A stretch of DNA of 36,073 nucleotides from DASRJX01 sp035649235. GTDB taxonomy: Bacteria; Acidobacteriota; Polarisedimenticolia; Gp22-AA2. The DNA is taken from positions 1 through 36,073 of the forward strand of contig DASRJX010000028.1 of NCBI GenBank assembly GCA_035649235.1, in the 5' to 3' direction. The position numbers were made by a program, and so were the translations under genes. Shown piece after piece: positions 1 to 8,084 of the stretch (its first letter is position 1; each line of letters opens with the position of its first letter). Under the pieces are notes generated by a model. That model was given only the letters and a program-made list of their open reading frames with translations. It had not been told where the DNA came from and did not search any database.

Positions 1-1
1 C

Positions 2-229
2 GAGATCCTGGCGCAGATTGAAGAGATCGGAAAGGGTCTGGGTCCGGACGGTGTCTCCTTCGTCCTGGATGGCGCGCCCCTCGAATCGGAGTTCGATCCG
101 GACCGCCACACGGCGAGGCCCTTCGCGGCGCCCGTCCTGCAACCCGGCTGGCACCACCTGCGGGTGGTCGCGACCGATCGCGCCGGCAACGTGTCCACGC
201 CTTTGGAAGCGCGCTTCGAGGTGCGCTGA
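2..229 (+). CDS. C-terminal end of a secreted-type protein with an Ig-like terminal domain (partial)
   Basis: The reading frame is open from the left edge and ends at TGA 227-229, giving the last 75 residues of a protein whose start lies outside the window. The visible part contains a VSFVLDGAPL segment, a central PVLQPGWHHLRVVATD stretch and the ending DRAGNVSTPLEARFEVR. This beta-strand pattern (H-x-L-x-V-x-A-x-D-x-A-G-N) is typical of bacterial Ig-like or fibronectin-like domains that cap secreted proteins such as M23-type peptidases or other extracellular enzymes. The catalytic part is not visible, so no function is assigned. It converges on glnE with 11 nt between the two stop codons. 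Frame choice rests on this domain pattern and on the clean stop; other frames over the same stretch are arginine/proline/serine-rich and look like shadows. Confidence 0.7.
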   Translation, partial: EILAQIEEIGKGLGPDGVSFVLDGAPLESEFDPDRHTARPFAAPVLQPGWHHLRVVATDRAGNVSTPLEARFEVR

Positions 230-249
230 AAAAGCCGGCCTCACGCCGG
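229..249 (-). terminator. Intrinsic terminator of glnE overlapping its stop codon
   Basis: Read on the minus strand, the sequence is CCGGC-GTGAG-GCCGG-C-TTTTT. It forms a 5-bp GC stem (235-239 with 245-249), a 5-nt loop, and then five T residues (233-229). The glnE TGA (241-243) falls inside the loop, so the hairpin begins in the last glnE codons. The T-tract overlaps the last base of the stop codon of the opposing plus-strand gene. The stem is short but all G-C. Confidence 0.55.
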
Positions 250-3222
250 GATCAGGGTTTCGTAGGTCGTCCGCACGCCGCGCATCCTCTCCTCCAGGCT
301 CCGATCCAGGTCCTCCGCGGCCCTCGTCGCGTCCGCCGACGGGTCGAGTGCTGTCGCCAGCTCACGCAGGCGGGCCTGATCGGAGGGGACGGGGCCCACG
401 GGCTGCCCATGGATCAGCCGCAGGGCGTGGTCGATGGAACGCAGGACGAGATACCCCTCGTAGAGCGAACGGAGCGCCCCGTCGTCCAGGAGAGCGCGTT
501 CGTGGAGGAGGGTCAGGAGCCTCAGGGTGTCCTTGTCGGGAGGGCCCGGGATGCCGTGGCGCAACTGCAGGTACTCGACGATGAAGTCGATGTCGGCGAT
601 CCCCCCGGCGCCGTGCTTCAGGTGCCGGGTCACGGTGGCCTTCCGGGCGGCGTCGGCGAGCCGGCGGCGCATGTCGCGCACCTGTGCCCTGAGATCGGCT
701 TCTCCCAGGGATCCCGCGCGTTCAAGGATGGCCCTCTCGACGGACGCGACGACGCTCTCGCCGAGCGATCGGTCGCCGGCGACGGCCCGCGCCTTCAGGA
801 AAGACTGCATCTCCCAGGTGTCGGCTTCCGTCTGGAAATAGGCCAGGAGGCCCGCGGGCGAGAGCACGAGCTCGCCCTTGCTCCCGGAGGGCCGCAGGCG
901 CAGGTCGACCCGGTAGAGCTGGCCGTCGCGGCTCAAGGTCGACAGGACTCGCACCACGGTCTCGCAGAGCCGGCTGGCCTGCGCCCGCTCCTCAGCCGTG
1001 TCGCGCCCGCCGGGATCGTGGACGAACACCAGGTCGACGTCGGACCCGTAGTCCATCTCCCGGTAACCGAGGCGGCCCAGCCCGAGGACCGCGATCGGAA
1101 GCCCGGCCCGCTCCGCGGAGGCGTCGGAGGCGCGAGCCAGCTCGAGGGCCGCCTCGACCGCGGCATCGGCCAGGCTCGACAGGCTCTTCACCACCTCGCG
1201 CACGGTCGCCTGGTGGTTGATGTCCCGGAGCGCGATGGTGGCGAGAGCCGCCTGATGGCTGCGACGGAGCGCGCCGGATCGGGCGCGGAGATCCCCGTCC
1301 GAGCGCGCCGCCTCGAGGAGCAGCGCGCGGTGCTCGGAGGGGCCCGGCGTGTGCACGAGACGGGCCCGGTCCTCGATCGTCCTCAGGATGCCGGGCTGGC
1401 GGATCAGGAGACCGGCCAGAAGATCGCTCCGGCCCAGCATCCTGACGGTCGGCGACAACAGCTCGCGATGCTCGAGGAACCGGCGCAGGCTCTCCGGCTC
1501 GGCCAGAAGCGACGAGAACAGCCGCTCGAGATTGGCCAGGGCGCGACGGGGACTCCCGCTCTTAAGCGCCGCGAGCATCAGGAGGGGCCCGGCGCGGCGG
1601 AGAGCGTGCGACAGATCCCCGCTCAGGAGGGCCGGCTGCAGCAGCCGCCGCAGCGACTGGACGGGCTTGAGGAGCGTTTCCGGATCCGGAAGCCCGGCGT
1701 GCCGCAGCCGCCGCAGCAGGGCGGGCTCGTCGAGACGGTCGAGCAGGATATCGGTCGTGTCCTCCTGGAACGCAACCTGGGCGGCCCGCCCGATCACCGA
1801 GTCGTAGAACGAGCGCACGGTCGCCCGATGTCGCTCCAGCGCGTCGGCCAGAGCCTGCACCTCGTCCCCGCGGGGCGGGGCCGTCAGCCACTGCGCCCGG
1901 GCCAGGCCCCGGCAGCCCGCGAGGTCCGCGGGCAGGAGCGCCGTCTGGCGGTTCTCGCCGATCTGCAGCCGGTGCTCGATGTCGCGCAGGAACACGTAGG
2001 CCTCCGCGAGCGTGGCGTACTCGGCGAAGCCGACGAGCCCACGCTCCGTCACGCGGTGCAGGGCCAGAAGCGTGTTCCCCTGCCGCAGCCACGGGTCGGC
2101 GCCGCCGCGCTGCAGCTGCAGCGCCTGCACGGAGAATTCCAGCTCGCGGATGCCTCCCCGGCCGAGCTTGACGTCCCGCTCGGAATGTCCCTGCTCGCTG
2201 AGCTGTGCGTCGATCCGGTCCTTCATGGCGCCGATTTCGACAGCCAGGTACGGATCCGGCTGCAGCGAGTAGACCAGCGGCTCGATCGCCGCCACGAAGC
2301 GCCGGCCGAGATCGAGATCCCCGGCGACGGGACGCGCCTTGAGGAGGGCCTGGCGCTCCCACGGATCGGCCCAGTTGCGGTAGTACGCGGCCGCGGCTCC
2401 GAGCGACAGGACCAGATCGCCGTCCCGTCCTCCGGGCCGCAGGTTCAGGTCGACGCGGAACACGTCCCCTTCGGACTCCTGCCCGCCGATGAGGCGCGTC
2501 ACCTCGGCGGCCAGGCGGGCGAAGAACTCGCGGTTGCTCACTCGGCCGGCTTCCCCGGAGCCGCCTCCGAGCGTCTCGCCGTCGCGGCCGAAGAGATAGA
2601 GGATGTCGATGTCGCTGCTGTAGTTGAGCTCCTCGCCGCCCAGCTTGCCCAGGCCGATGACGACGAAACCCGCCTCCTCCAGGTCGCCGCGATCGTTCCT
2701 GTAGGCCGGCTTTCCGTGACGCGCCTCGAGCGGCGCGCGCGCCTCGCGCACGGCCTTGTCCAGCAGGACATCGGCGAGCAGCGACAGCGCCCGCGTCACC
2801 GTCGGCAGGTCGGCCGTGCGCTGCAGATCGGCCAGGGCGATGCGCAGCAAGGCCCGCTGCTTGAAGCGGCGCAGCACGACCGGCATGGAGCTCTGCGAGT
2901 GGCTGAACTGGAACCGGGCCAGCTCCTCCTCCAGATCCTCGCGCGACGGCAGCCCGCGGGCCGGATCGGAAGCGGACACGGCTTCGAGAAAGTCCGGGTG
3001 CTGTCGGAGCAGGCCGCCGAGGTAGGGACTGCAGCCGGCCAGCGTGGCGAGAGCGTGGAGCGACTGGGGATCGCGGGGCAGATCGCCACCCGCGGCCAGG
3101 CGCTCGAAAGCGCGCAGCGCGCCTTCGGGGTCGGGGAGGCGCTCGAAATAGGCGGCCAGCCGGGCCGCCTCCTCGGGCGGGAGATGCGCGGCCAGCGCCG
3201 CCTCGGCACCGGGAGCCGTCAC
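241..3222 (-). CDS. glnE: Bifunctional glutamine synthetase adenylyltransferase / deadenylase
   Basis: A 993-residue protein, close to the usual ~950 of GlnE. It adds AMP to, or removes it from, a tyrosine of glutamine synthetase in response to nitrogen status signalled by PII proteins. Two nucleotidyltransferase halves are visible. The N-terminal half (removase) has GLGKLGGEELNYSSDIDIL near residues 190-210. The C-terminal half (transferase) has LGLGRLGYREMDYGSDVDLV near 715-735. Both carry the paired Asp metal ligands. The helical linker between them and the second motif RVDLRLRPSG/VDLNLRPGG are also recognisable. The start is GTG (3220-3222), with AAGGAGG upstream. It lies directly downstream of glnA, its substrate, separated by 67 nt that hold a long hairpin. 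A short intrinsic terminator follows it. Family assignment is very secure. Confidence 0.96.
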   Translation of the reverse strand: MTAPGAEAALAAHLPPEEAARLAAYFERLPDPEGALRAFERLAAGGDLPRDPQSLHALATLAGCSPYLGGLLRQHPDFLEAVSASDPARGLPSREDLEEELARFQFSHSQSSMPVVLRRFKQRALLRIALADLQRTADLPTVTRALSLLADVLLDKAVREARAPLEARHGKPAYRNDRGDLEEAGFVVIGLGKLGGEELNYSSDIDILYLFGRDGETLGGGSGEAGRVSNREFFARLAAEVTRLIGGQESEGDVFRVDLNLRPGGRDGDLVLSLGAAAAYYRNWADPWERQALLKARPVAGDLDLGRRFVAAIEPLVYSLQPDPYLAVEIGAMKDRIDAQLSEQGHSERDVKLGRGGIRELEFSVQALQLQRGGADPWLRQGNTLLALHRVTERGLVGFAEYATLAEAYVFLRDIEHRLQIGENRQTALLPADLAGCRGLARAQWLTAPPRGDEVQALADALERHRATVRSFYDSVIGRAAQVAFQEDTTDILLDRLDEPALLRRLRHAGLPDPETLLKPVQSLRRLLQPALLSGDLSHALRRAGPLLMLAALKSGSPRRALANLERLFSSLLAEPESLRRFLEHRELLSPTVRMLGRSDLLAGLLIRQPGILRTIEDRARLVHTPGPSEHRALLLEAARSDGDLRARSGALRRSHQAALATIALRDINHQATVREVVKSLSSLADAAVEAALELARASDASAERAGLPIAVLGLGRLGYREMDYGSDVDLVFVHDPGGRDTAEERAQASRLCETVVRVLSTLSRDGQLYRVDLRLRPSGSKGELVLSPAGLLAYFQTEADTWEMQSFLKARAVAGDRSLGESVVASVERAILERAGSLGEADLRAQVRDMRRRLADAARKATVTRHLKHGAGGIADIDFIVEYLQLRHGIPGPPDKDTLRLLTLLHERALLDDGALRSLYEGYLVLRSIDHALRLIHGQPVGPVPSDQARLRELATALDPSADATRAAEDLDRSLEERMRGVRTTYETLIPA

Positions 3223-3238
3223 GCGCCCCTCCTTGGGG

Positions 3239-3286
3239 CCCGTCCCCGGCGCGCGGTCGGCGGGCGAGCGCCGGGTCCCGGACGGG
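3239..3286 (-). other. Long GC stem-loop between glnA and glnE
   Basis: CCCGTCC (3239-3245) pairs with GGACGGG (3280-3286), and the adjoining CCGGCGC (3246-3252) pairs with GCGCCGG (3268-3274). The result is a 14-bp arm interrupted by a 5-nt bulge (3275-3279), with a 15-nt loop. It starts 3 nt after the glnA stop codon and ends a few bases before the glnE ribosome site. There is no T-tract on the minus-strand side, so it is more likely an mRNA-stability or partial attenuation element than a full terminator. That role is inference. Confidence 0.4.
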
Positions 3287-3289
3287 TTT

Positions 3290-4705
3290 CTAGATATCGA
3301 AGTAGAGGGCGAACTCGTAAGGGTGCGGGCGCAGGCGCATCGGATTGACCTCCCGCTCCCGCTTGTAGTCGATCCAGAGGCTGATCAGATCCTCGGTGAA
3401 CACGTCCCCCTTGAGCAGGAAGGAGTGGTCCTCCTCCAGATGCCGCAGCGCCACATCGAGCGAGCCCGGCAGCGAGGGCACGTTCTTCAGCTCCTGAGGT
3501 CCCAGGCTGTAGATGTCCTTGTCCAAGGGCTTGCCGGGGTCGATCTTCTTCTCGATCCCGTCGAGACCCGCCATCAGCATGGCCGCGAACGCCATGTAGG
3601 GGTTGCAGGACGGATCGGGCGGCCGGTACTCGAGGCGGATGGCCGCCGGATTGGCGGAGACCATCGGGATGCGGATGGCGGCGGAGCGGTTGCGGCGCGA
3701 GTAGGCCAGGTTGACGGGGGCTTCGAACCCGGGCGTGAGTCGCTTGTAGGAGTTCGTCGTCGGGGCGATGATCGCCGCCAGCGCCGCCGAGTGCTTCAGC
3801 AGGCCCCCGATGTAGTGCATCCCCATCTCCGAGAAACCACCGTACCCCTCCCCCGCGAACAGGTTCTTGCCACCCTTCCAGAGGCTCTGGTGGCAGTGCA
3901 TGCCGCTGCCGTTGTCGCCGAACAGCGGCTTCGGCATGAAGGTGACGGTGTGTCCCTTGCGGATTGCCGTGTTCTTGACGACGTACTTGTAGATCGTGAG
4001 GTTGTCGGCGGAGCGCGACAGGCTGTTGTAGCGCACGTCGATCTCCATCTGGCCCCCGGTCGCTACCTCGTGGTGGTGCGCCTCGACGATCATGCCGCAG
4101 CGCTCCAGATTCAGGACCATCTCCGAGCGCAGGTCCTGGAAGTGATCGTGGGGCGCGACCGGGAAGTAGGCCTCCTTGTGGCGCGGCTTGTAGCCGAGGT
4201 TCGGGCCCTCCTCGCGGCCGGAGTTCCACTGCCCTTCCACCGAGTCGACGTAGTAGTAGCCGCAGTTCGCCTTCTGGTCGAAACGCACGTCGTCGAAGAT
4301 GAAGAACTCCGCCTCCGCGCCGAAGTACGCCACGTCGGCGATGCGCGCGTACTGGAGATAGCTTTCGGCGCGCTGCGCGATGGCGCGGGGATCCCGGGCG
4401 TAGCGCTGCTTGGTGATCGGCTCGAAGACGTTGCAGATCAGATCCAGGGTCGGGACCTCGGTGAACGGATCGAGGAACGCCGTCTCGGCGTCCGGCACGA
4501 CGAGCAGGTCGCTCTCGTTGATCGCCTGGAAGCCGCGGATGCTGGAGCCGTCGAAGCCGAAACCGTCTTCGAACGACCCCTCGGTGAGCTGATGGGCCGG
4601 CACCGAGAAGTGCTGCCACAGTCCCGGCAGGTCCATGAACCGCAGATCGACGATTTTGACGTTGTTGTCCTTGACGAGCTTCAACACGTCGGCCGGCTTT
4701 TTCAT
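3290..4705 (-). CDS. glnA: Glutamine synthetase, type I
   Basis: A 471-residue type I glutamine synthetase that makes glutamine from glutamate, ammonia and ATP in the cytoplasm as a dodecamer. The N-terminal beta-grasp domain (about 1-100) includes DLPGLWQHFSVP and GFDGSSIRGF. The catalytic domain holds the metal-binding GAEAEFFIFDD, the GSGMHCHQSLW ammonium/ATP segment and NRSAAIRIP. Tyr399 in KDIYSLGP sits where the adenylylated tyrosine of the GSI-beta class lies, and a glnE gene follows, so covalent regulation is expected. The start is ATG 4703-4705, and the AxxVL helix at the N terminus matches the family start. Only 37 nt separate it from the unknown secreted gene upstream, so its promoter may be inside or before that gene. 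Closest alternatives (GSI-alpha, GSII) do not fit the length or Tyr site. Confidence 0.97.
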   Translation of the reverse strand: MKKPADVLKLVKDNNVKIVDLRFMDLPGLWQHFSVPAHQLTEGSFEDGFGFDGSSIRGFQAINESDLLVVPDAETAFLDPFTEVPTLDLICNVFEPITKQRYARDPRAIAQRAESYLQYARIADVAYFGAEAEFFIFDDVRFDQKANCGYYYVDSVEGQWNSGREEGPNLGYKPRHKEAYFPVAPHDHFQDLRSEMVLNLERCGMIVEAHHHEVATGGQMEIDVRYNSLSRSADNLTIYKYVVKNTAIRKGHTVTFMPKPLFGDNGSGMHCHQSLWKGGKNLFAGEGYGGFSEMGMHYIGGLLKHSAALAAIIAPTTNSYKRLTPGFEAPVNLAYSRRNRSAAIRIPMVSANPAAIRLEYRPPDPSCNPYMAFAAMLMAGLDGIEKKIDPGKPLDKDIYSLGPQELKNVPSLPGSLDVALRHLEEDHSFLLKGDVFTEDLISLWIDYKREREVNPMRLRPHPYEFALYFDI

Positions 4706-4742
4706 GTGCGTGCGCGTCTCCTGTGAGGATGAAGGGTGACCG

Positions 4743-5876
4743 CTAGCGGCGATCGCTCGAGAGCGGCTTGATGTCCGACTTGAAGGTGTCGATGAGGGCG
4801 CTCATCTCGGCGGAGAGCTGGGCTTCCTTCTCCGGGTTGGGTGTGGCACTCGCCTCCCCGAGGGCGCGGCCGTGCGTCAGGCCGAGGACGTAGTACTCGA
4901 CGTCCTCGTAGGCGCCGTAGAAGACGTGCGCTTCGAGCGGCCCCTCGCCGAGCCGGTTCTTGATCGTGTCCTTCCAGCGGCCGCTCACGTGCCAGGTGTC
5001 CGAGTATTTCTTCCACTTGACCTGCTCGACCTTGAGCCCCTCCTGGAAGTCGAACTCGCCGCACCACCGGAGGTAGTTGCGCAGGTTCTTCAGGAGGGCG
5101 TCCTGGCTGGCCACCCTGTCTTTCTTCTCCGTCTGGTTGTAGACGACCAGGAGCTGGATGGTGTCACCCGGCGGCCCCGTACGGATGCGGAAGTAGCCGC
5201 TGTACTGATCCGAACCGGGGAAGGTCCCGATGACCCCGGTCGGAAACCGCCCCTTCGCGCTCGCGGCGATCGGCGCGAACTCCCATTCCTTGCGGTTCGG
5301 CGCGGCCTTCTCGAAGTCGAAGACGATGTTGTTGTATTTCGTCAGGAAGCGCTTCAGGCCGCCGACGACGTTCGAGTAGATGAACAGGTCTTCGGTGTTG
5401 TCCTGGAGCCTGGTCGTCTGGCGCTGGCCCTGAGCATCGGTGTAGTTGACCTCGATGCCCGGGAAGGTGATCTGGTTGAGCCGCCGGGCCATCTGCAGCT
5501 CGTTGAAGATGACCACGTACTGCCGGTGCTTCCAGGTCTGGATGCTTGCGAGGAAGGCGTTGCCTTCGACACGCCGCGCCGAGGACTGCTCCCCCGTCGC
5601 CTCCGTTCCGACGTCGCGCTGGTAGGTCTCCTTCACCGACACGCCCTCGGGATAGGTCTGCTTGAAGGTCACGTCGGTGACCGTCGTCCCGCTGATGTTG
5701 TAGACGAGCATGTTGGTGATCAGGGAGAACTTCTCGGTGCCGATGTCGAACTTGGCGCCATACGAGGGATAGGCCGTGAACAGGGGCGCCCCCTCCTGCG
5801 GCGCTTCCTGTCCCGGGATCACCGTGACGGCGCAGAGCGCCAGGATCGAGGCGAGGCAAACAACACGCGGCATCAT
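4743..5876 (-). CDS. Secreted protein of unknown function
   Basis: A 377-residue protein I do not recognise. An N-terminal signal peptide is clear: MMPRVV, then a hydrophobic core (LASILALCAVTVIP) ending near residue 22. The mature part is soluble and rich in beta-type and aromatic residues. It begins with a domain that resembles a conserved extracellular sandwich (NMLVYNISGTTVTDVTFKQ), followed by a mixed region containing YFRIRTGPPGDTIQLLVVYN. Its last 130 residues, including FYGAYEDVEYYVLGL, look alpha/beta. There is one cysteine in the mature part (in RWCGEFDF) and no transmembrane helix. The start is the first of two tandem ATG codons, with GGAGGA 11 nt upstream. It lies 69 nt after the CPBP gene and 37 nt before glnA, so co-transcription with glnA is plausible. 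A periplasmic or surface role is inferred only from the signal peptide. Confidence 0.8.
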   Translation of the reverse strand: MMPRVVCLASILALCAVTVIPGQEAPQEGAPLFTAYPSYGAKFDIGTEKFSLITNMLVYNISGTTVTDVTFKQTYPEGVSVKETYQRDVGTEATGEQSSARRVEGNAFLASIQTWKHRQYVVIFNELQMARRLNQITFPGIEVNYTDAQGQRQTTRLQDNTEDLFIYSNVVGGLKRFLTKYNNIVFDFEKAAPNRKEWEFAPIAASAKGRFPTGVIGTFPGSDQYSGYFRIRTGPPGDTIQLLVVYNQTEKKDRVASQDALLKNLRNYLRWCGEFDFQEGLKVEQVKWKKYSDTWHVSGRWKDTIKNRLGEGPLEAHVFYGAYEDVEYYVLGLTHGRALGEASATPNPEKEAQLSAEMSALIDTFKSDIKPLSSDRR

Positions 5877-5945
5877 GATGAGAGAAGTCCTCCTGGCGGC
5901 TCGTCGATCGGCGAGACCTTCGTCTCCCGTCCGAACGGGGGCGGA

Positions 5946-6815
5946 TTATAGCACGCTGACGGCGGAGTCTCTGGGCGGCCGTCCGGGTCGCAGCAGCAGC
6001 GGCGCAGCGCCCACGAGCAGGATCGCCACGACGGCCGTGAGGGCGGATCCGGGCACCCGGCCCTCCTCCAGGCGCCCGGCCGCCGCCAGGCTGACGGACA
6101 CGATGTTGTTAGTGGCGTGCGCCACGACGCAAGGCAGGAGGCTCCCGGTCGCGTGGCGCAGGTAGCCGAGAAAAAGCCCCAGGACGGTGATCCCCACGAA
6201 CCGCCAGGGGTCCAGATGGAACAGGCCGAAGAGGACGGCCGAGGCGACGATTCCCATGCCCGGCTTCTCCAGGAGGTGCACCAGTCCGCTCTGCAGAAAG
6301 CCTCGGAACAGCATCTCTTCGCAGACCGCCGGCAGGAGCGCGAAGACGGCCAGCAGCAGGACGAAATCGATCGGACCCCGATAGACGAACAGGCCGTCGA
6401 AGAGCGTCCGCAGCACGTCCGGGGTTGGAAAGACCCGATCCTGCCACGCGCCGTAGAGCGTCAGGAGATGGTTCAGGCCGAGGGTCCCGACGAGCGCCGC
6501 CGCGATCTCGGAGGCACGCGGCCGGCGCCACGGCAGGACCGCGGCCGGATCGAGGTAGAACCAGCGGATGCCTAGCGCCGTCGGTCCGGCGATGAACAGC
6601 GCCTGGCTCAAGGCCAGACCCCATCGGGCGCTGGCCCACTGCAGTCCGGTCCCCGGGACGAGGTTGAGGAAGAACGCCAGGCCCGCGATGAGGAGCATCT
6701 CCCGTTGCTCCGGCGCCGGCCGGAGGGGCGACCGGGGCGACGGCACGGGTATCCGCTCCGCCGGTCCCTGCAGCGCGCCGGAAGCGGGTGCCTCGGCGGA
6801 GGAACCGGAGGGCAT
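5946..6815 (-). CDS. CPBP-family intramembrane glutamic protease
   Basis: A 289-residue polytopic membrane protein of the CPBP (CAAX protease and bacteriocin-processing, formerly Abi) family. The three signature motifs are present: the EE-x3-R motif at E166-E167/R171 in CEEMLFRGF, the F-x3-H motif at F196/H200 in FGLFHLD, and H-x3-N at H233/N237 in HATNN. Hydrophobic segments are at about 41-60, 70-88, 103-122, 150-168, 187-203, 207-223 and 260-275. The first ~38 residues are Pro/Ser-rich and cytoplasmic; an internal Met at residue 40 could be an alternative start. The start ATG shares one base with the mglA stop (TGATG), so translation is coupled to mglA. The substrate is unknown. In other bacteria members process prenylated or exported peptides or confer bacteriocin self-immunity; nothing in the neighbourhood points to a specific one. 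Confidence 0.9.
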   Translation of the reverse strand: MPSGSSAEAPASGALQGPAERIPVPSPRSPLRPAPEQREMLLIAGLAFFLNLVPGTGLQWASARWGLALSQALFIAGPTALGIRWFYLDPAAVLPWRRPRASEIAAALVGTLGLNHLLTLYGAWQDRVFPTPDVLRTLFDGLFVYRGPIDFVLLLAVFALLPAVCEEMLFRGFLQSGLVHLLEKPGMGIVASAVLFGLFHLDPWRFVGITVLGLFLGYLRHATGSLLPCVVAHATNNIVSVSLAAAGRLEEGRVPGSALTAVVAILLVGAAPLLLRPGRPPRDSAVSVL

Positions 6816-8038
6816 CAGGAGAGTCGGATCTTGAGCCTGAGCTGGATGGTGAGGGTCCTGCCGTCGATCTCGACGCGCATCGGCACTTCGATCTCGCGCT
6901 CCTGGCCGGGTCGCAGGGACCCCGCCGACACGGCCTGCGGGACCGCGGGCTCCTCGTCCTCAAGAGGATCACCGAGGTCGATCGGATCTTCCTCCAGAGG
7001 GTCGGACTCGATGGCGAGCGCCCCCGAGGCCACGACGGCGCGCGGGCCCGGCGTGGGAACGGGCAGCAAGGGCGGGCGGTGCGGGGTCTCGCGAACGGGC
7101 TCCGGCCTGCCTGCTATCCGGACCGGCTCCTCGTCGATCTCCTCGAGGATCTCGTCGTCGAGCGTGATCGGCTCCACCTGCACCGGCTCCTCGGCGGGAA
7201 CCTCGTCGACGAGGTCGATCACCTCCTCGTCGTCGGATTCGCCAAAGCCCGCTGAATCGAGGGCGTCGAGGGCCCGATCTTCCGGCGGTGCTGTGGCGCG
7301 GTGCGGGTGGTCCGAGGCGCGCCGGGCCGGGGATTCGGACCGGGCGGGCGGATCCGCCCGTGAGGAGGCGGTCGCGCCGGCGGTCGCGAAGGGTATCGCG
7401 GCCGGCGCCTCTTTCGCTCCGGATGCCATCGTCGCGCCCTCGTCGAGCCGGTACTTGGCGGACAGGTTGTTGAGGACCAGCTTGGTGATCGCCTTGAGGG
7501 TGTCTTCGACGCCGATGCCGGTCATCGCGACCGCCTCGTAGAACGGGGCGTTGTGGCGGTTGATGCGCGTGTTCATCTCCTCGATCGAGGAGAGTCCCGG
7601 AAGGTCCCGCTTGTTGAACTGCATGACGAGCGGGATCTCGTCCAGACGCAACCCCATCTCGCGCAGGTTCTGCTCGAGGTTCTTGTAGCTCTCGACGTCC
7701 GCGTCCAGCATCTTGGACTGCGAGTCGGCGACGAACACGACTCCGTCCGCGCCCTTGAGCACCAGCTTGCGCGTCGAGTTGTAGAACACCTGGCCGGGCA
7801 CGGTGTAGAGCTGGATCCGCGTCCGCATCCCCCGGATCGTCCCGAGCTCGATCGGCAGGAAGTCGAAGAACAGCGTCCGATCGGTCTTGGTCGCGAGCGA
7901 CAGCATCTTCCCCTTCTTCACCGTGTCCGGCAGGGAGCTGTAGACGTATTGCAGATTGGTCGTCTTGCCGCACAGACCGGGGCCGTAGTAGACGATTTTT
8001 GCGGTGAGCTCGCGGGTCGAGTAGTTGAAGAGGACCAT
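6815..8038 (-). CDS. mglA: MglA-family small GTPase with long acidic C-terminal extension
   Basis: A 407-residue protein. Residues 1-195 form a Ras-like GTPase of the MglA type: P-loop GPGLCGKT (19-26), a TVPGQ switch-II segment and the specificity motif NKRD. MglA sets cell polarity for gliding motility and type IV pili in Myxococcus and is cycled by the GAP MglB; no mglB is visible in the window. Residues ~200-380 are a low-complexity tail, first Ala/Ser/Arg-rich and then Asp/Glu/Pro-rich (SDDEEVIDLVDEVPAEEP). It ends in a short beta-like module, VEIDGRTLTIQLRLKIRLS. Typical MglA is about 195 residues, so this tail doubles the protein. The start ATG is 4 nt from a perfect 7-bp hairpin that contains the only G-rich ribosome site. 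It lies downstream of der by 46 nt and overlaps the protease gene by one base. Confidence 0.9.
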   Translation of the reverse strand: MVLFNYSTRELTAKIVYYGPGLCGKTTNLQYVYSSLPDTVKKGKMLSLATKTDRTLFFDFLPIELGTIRGMRTRIQLYTVPGQVFYNSTRKLVLKGADGVVFVADSQSKMLDADVESYKNLEQNLREMGLRLDEIPLVMQFNKRDLPGLSSIEEMNTRINRHNAPFYEAVAMTGIGVEDTLKAITKLVLNNLSAKYRLDEGATMASGAKEAPAAIPFATAGATASSRADPPARSESPARRASDHPHRATAPPEDRALDALDSAGFGESDDEEVIDLVDEVPAEEPVQVEPITLDDEILEEIDEEPVRIAGRPEPVRETPHRPPLLPVPTPGPRAVVASGALAIESDPLEEDPIDLGDPLEDEEPAVPQAVSAGSLRPGQEREIEVPMRVEIDGRTLTIQLRLKIRLS

Positions 8039-8042
8039 CAGC

Positions 8043-8059
8043 CCCCCGGAGGCCGGGGG
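8043..8059 (-). promoter_or_regulatory. Hairpin covering the mglA ribosome binding site
   Basis: On the minus strand, CCCCCGG (8059-8053) and CCGGGGG (8049-8043) form a perfect 7-bp all-GC stem with a 3-nt loop. The right arm is the only purine-rich sequence close to the mglA ATG (8036-8038), so in this structure the ribosome site would be paired. This may limit initiation; whether it is used is inference. Confidence 0.4.
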
Positions 8060-8084
8060 AATATAGCATCGGCCCTATCGAAGA

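Noticed and set aside
18..584. Plus-strand frame crossing the end of the first gene into glnE
   Set aside because: It is Arg/Pro/Ser/Gly-rich and crosses a terminator and the glnE 3' end. The other frame up to 229 has a clear Ig-like domain.
409..3348. Very long plus-strand open frame opposite glnE (979 residues)
   Set aside because: It is antisense to glnE and reads as an E/Q/R/G-rich shadow with no domain. High G+C makes such frames common, and the minus strand has a full GlnE.
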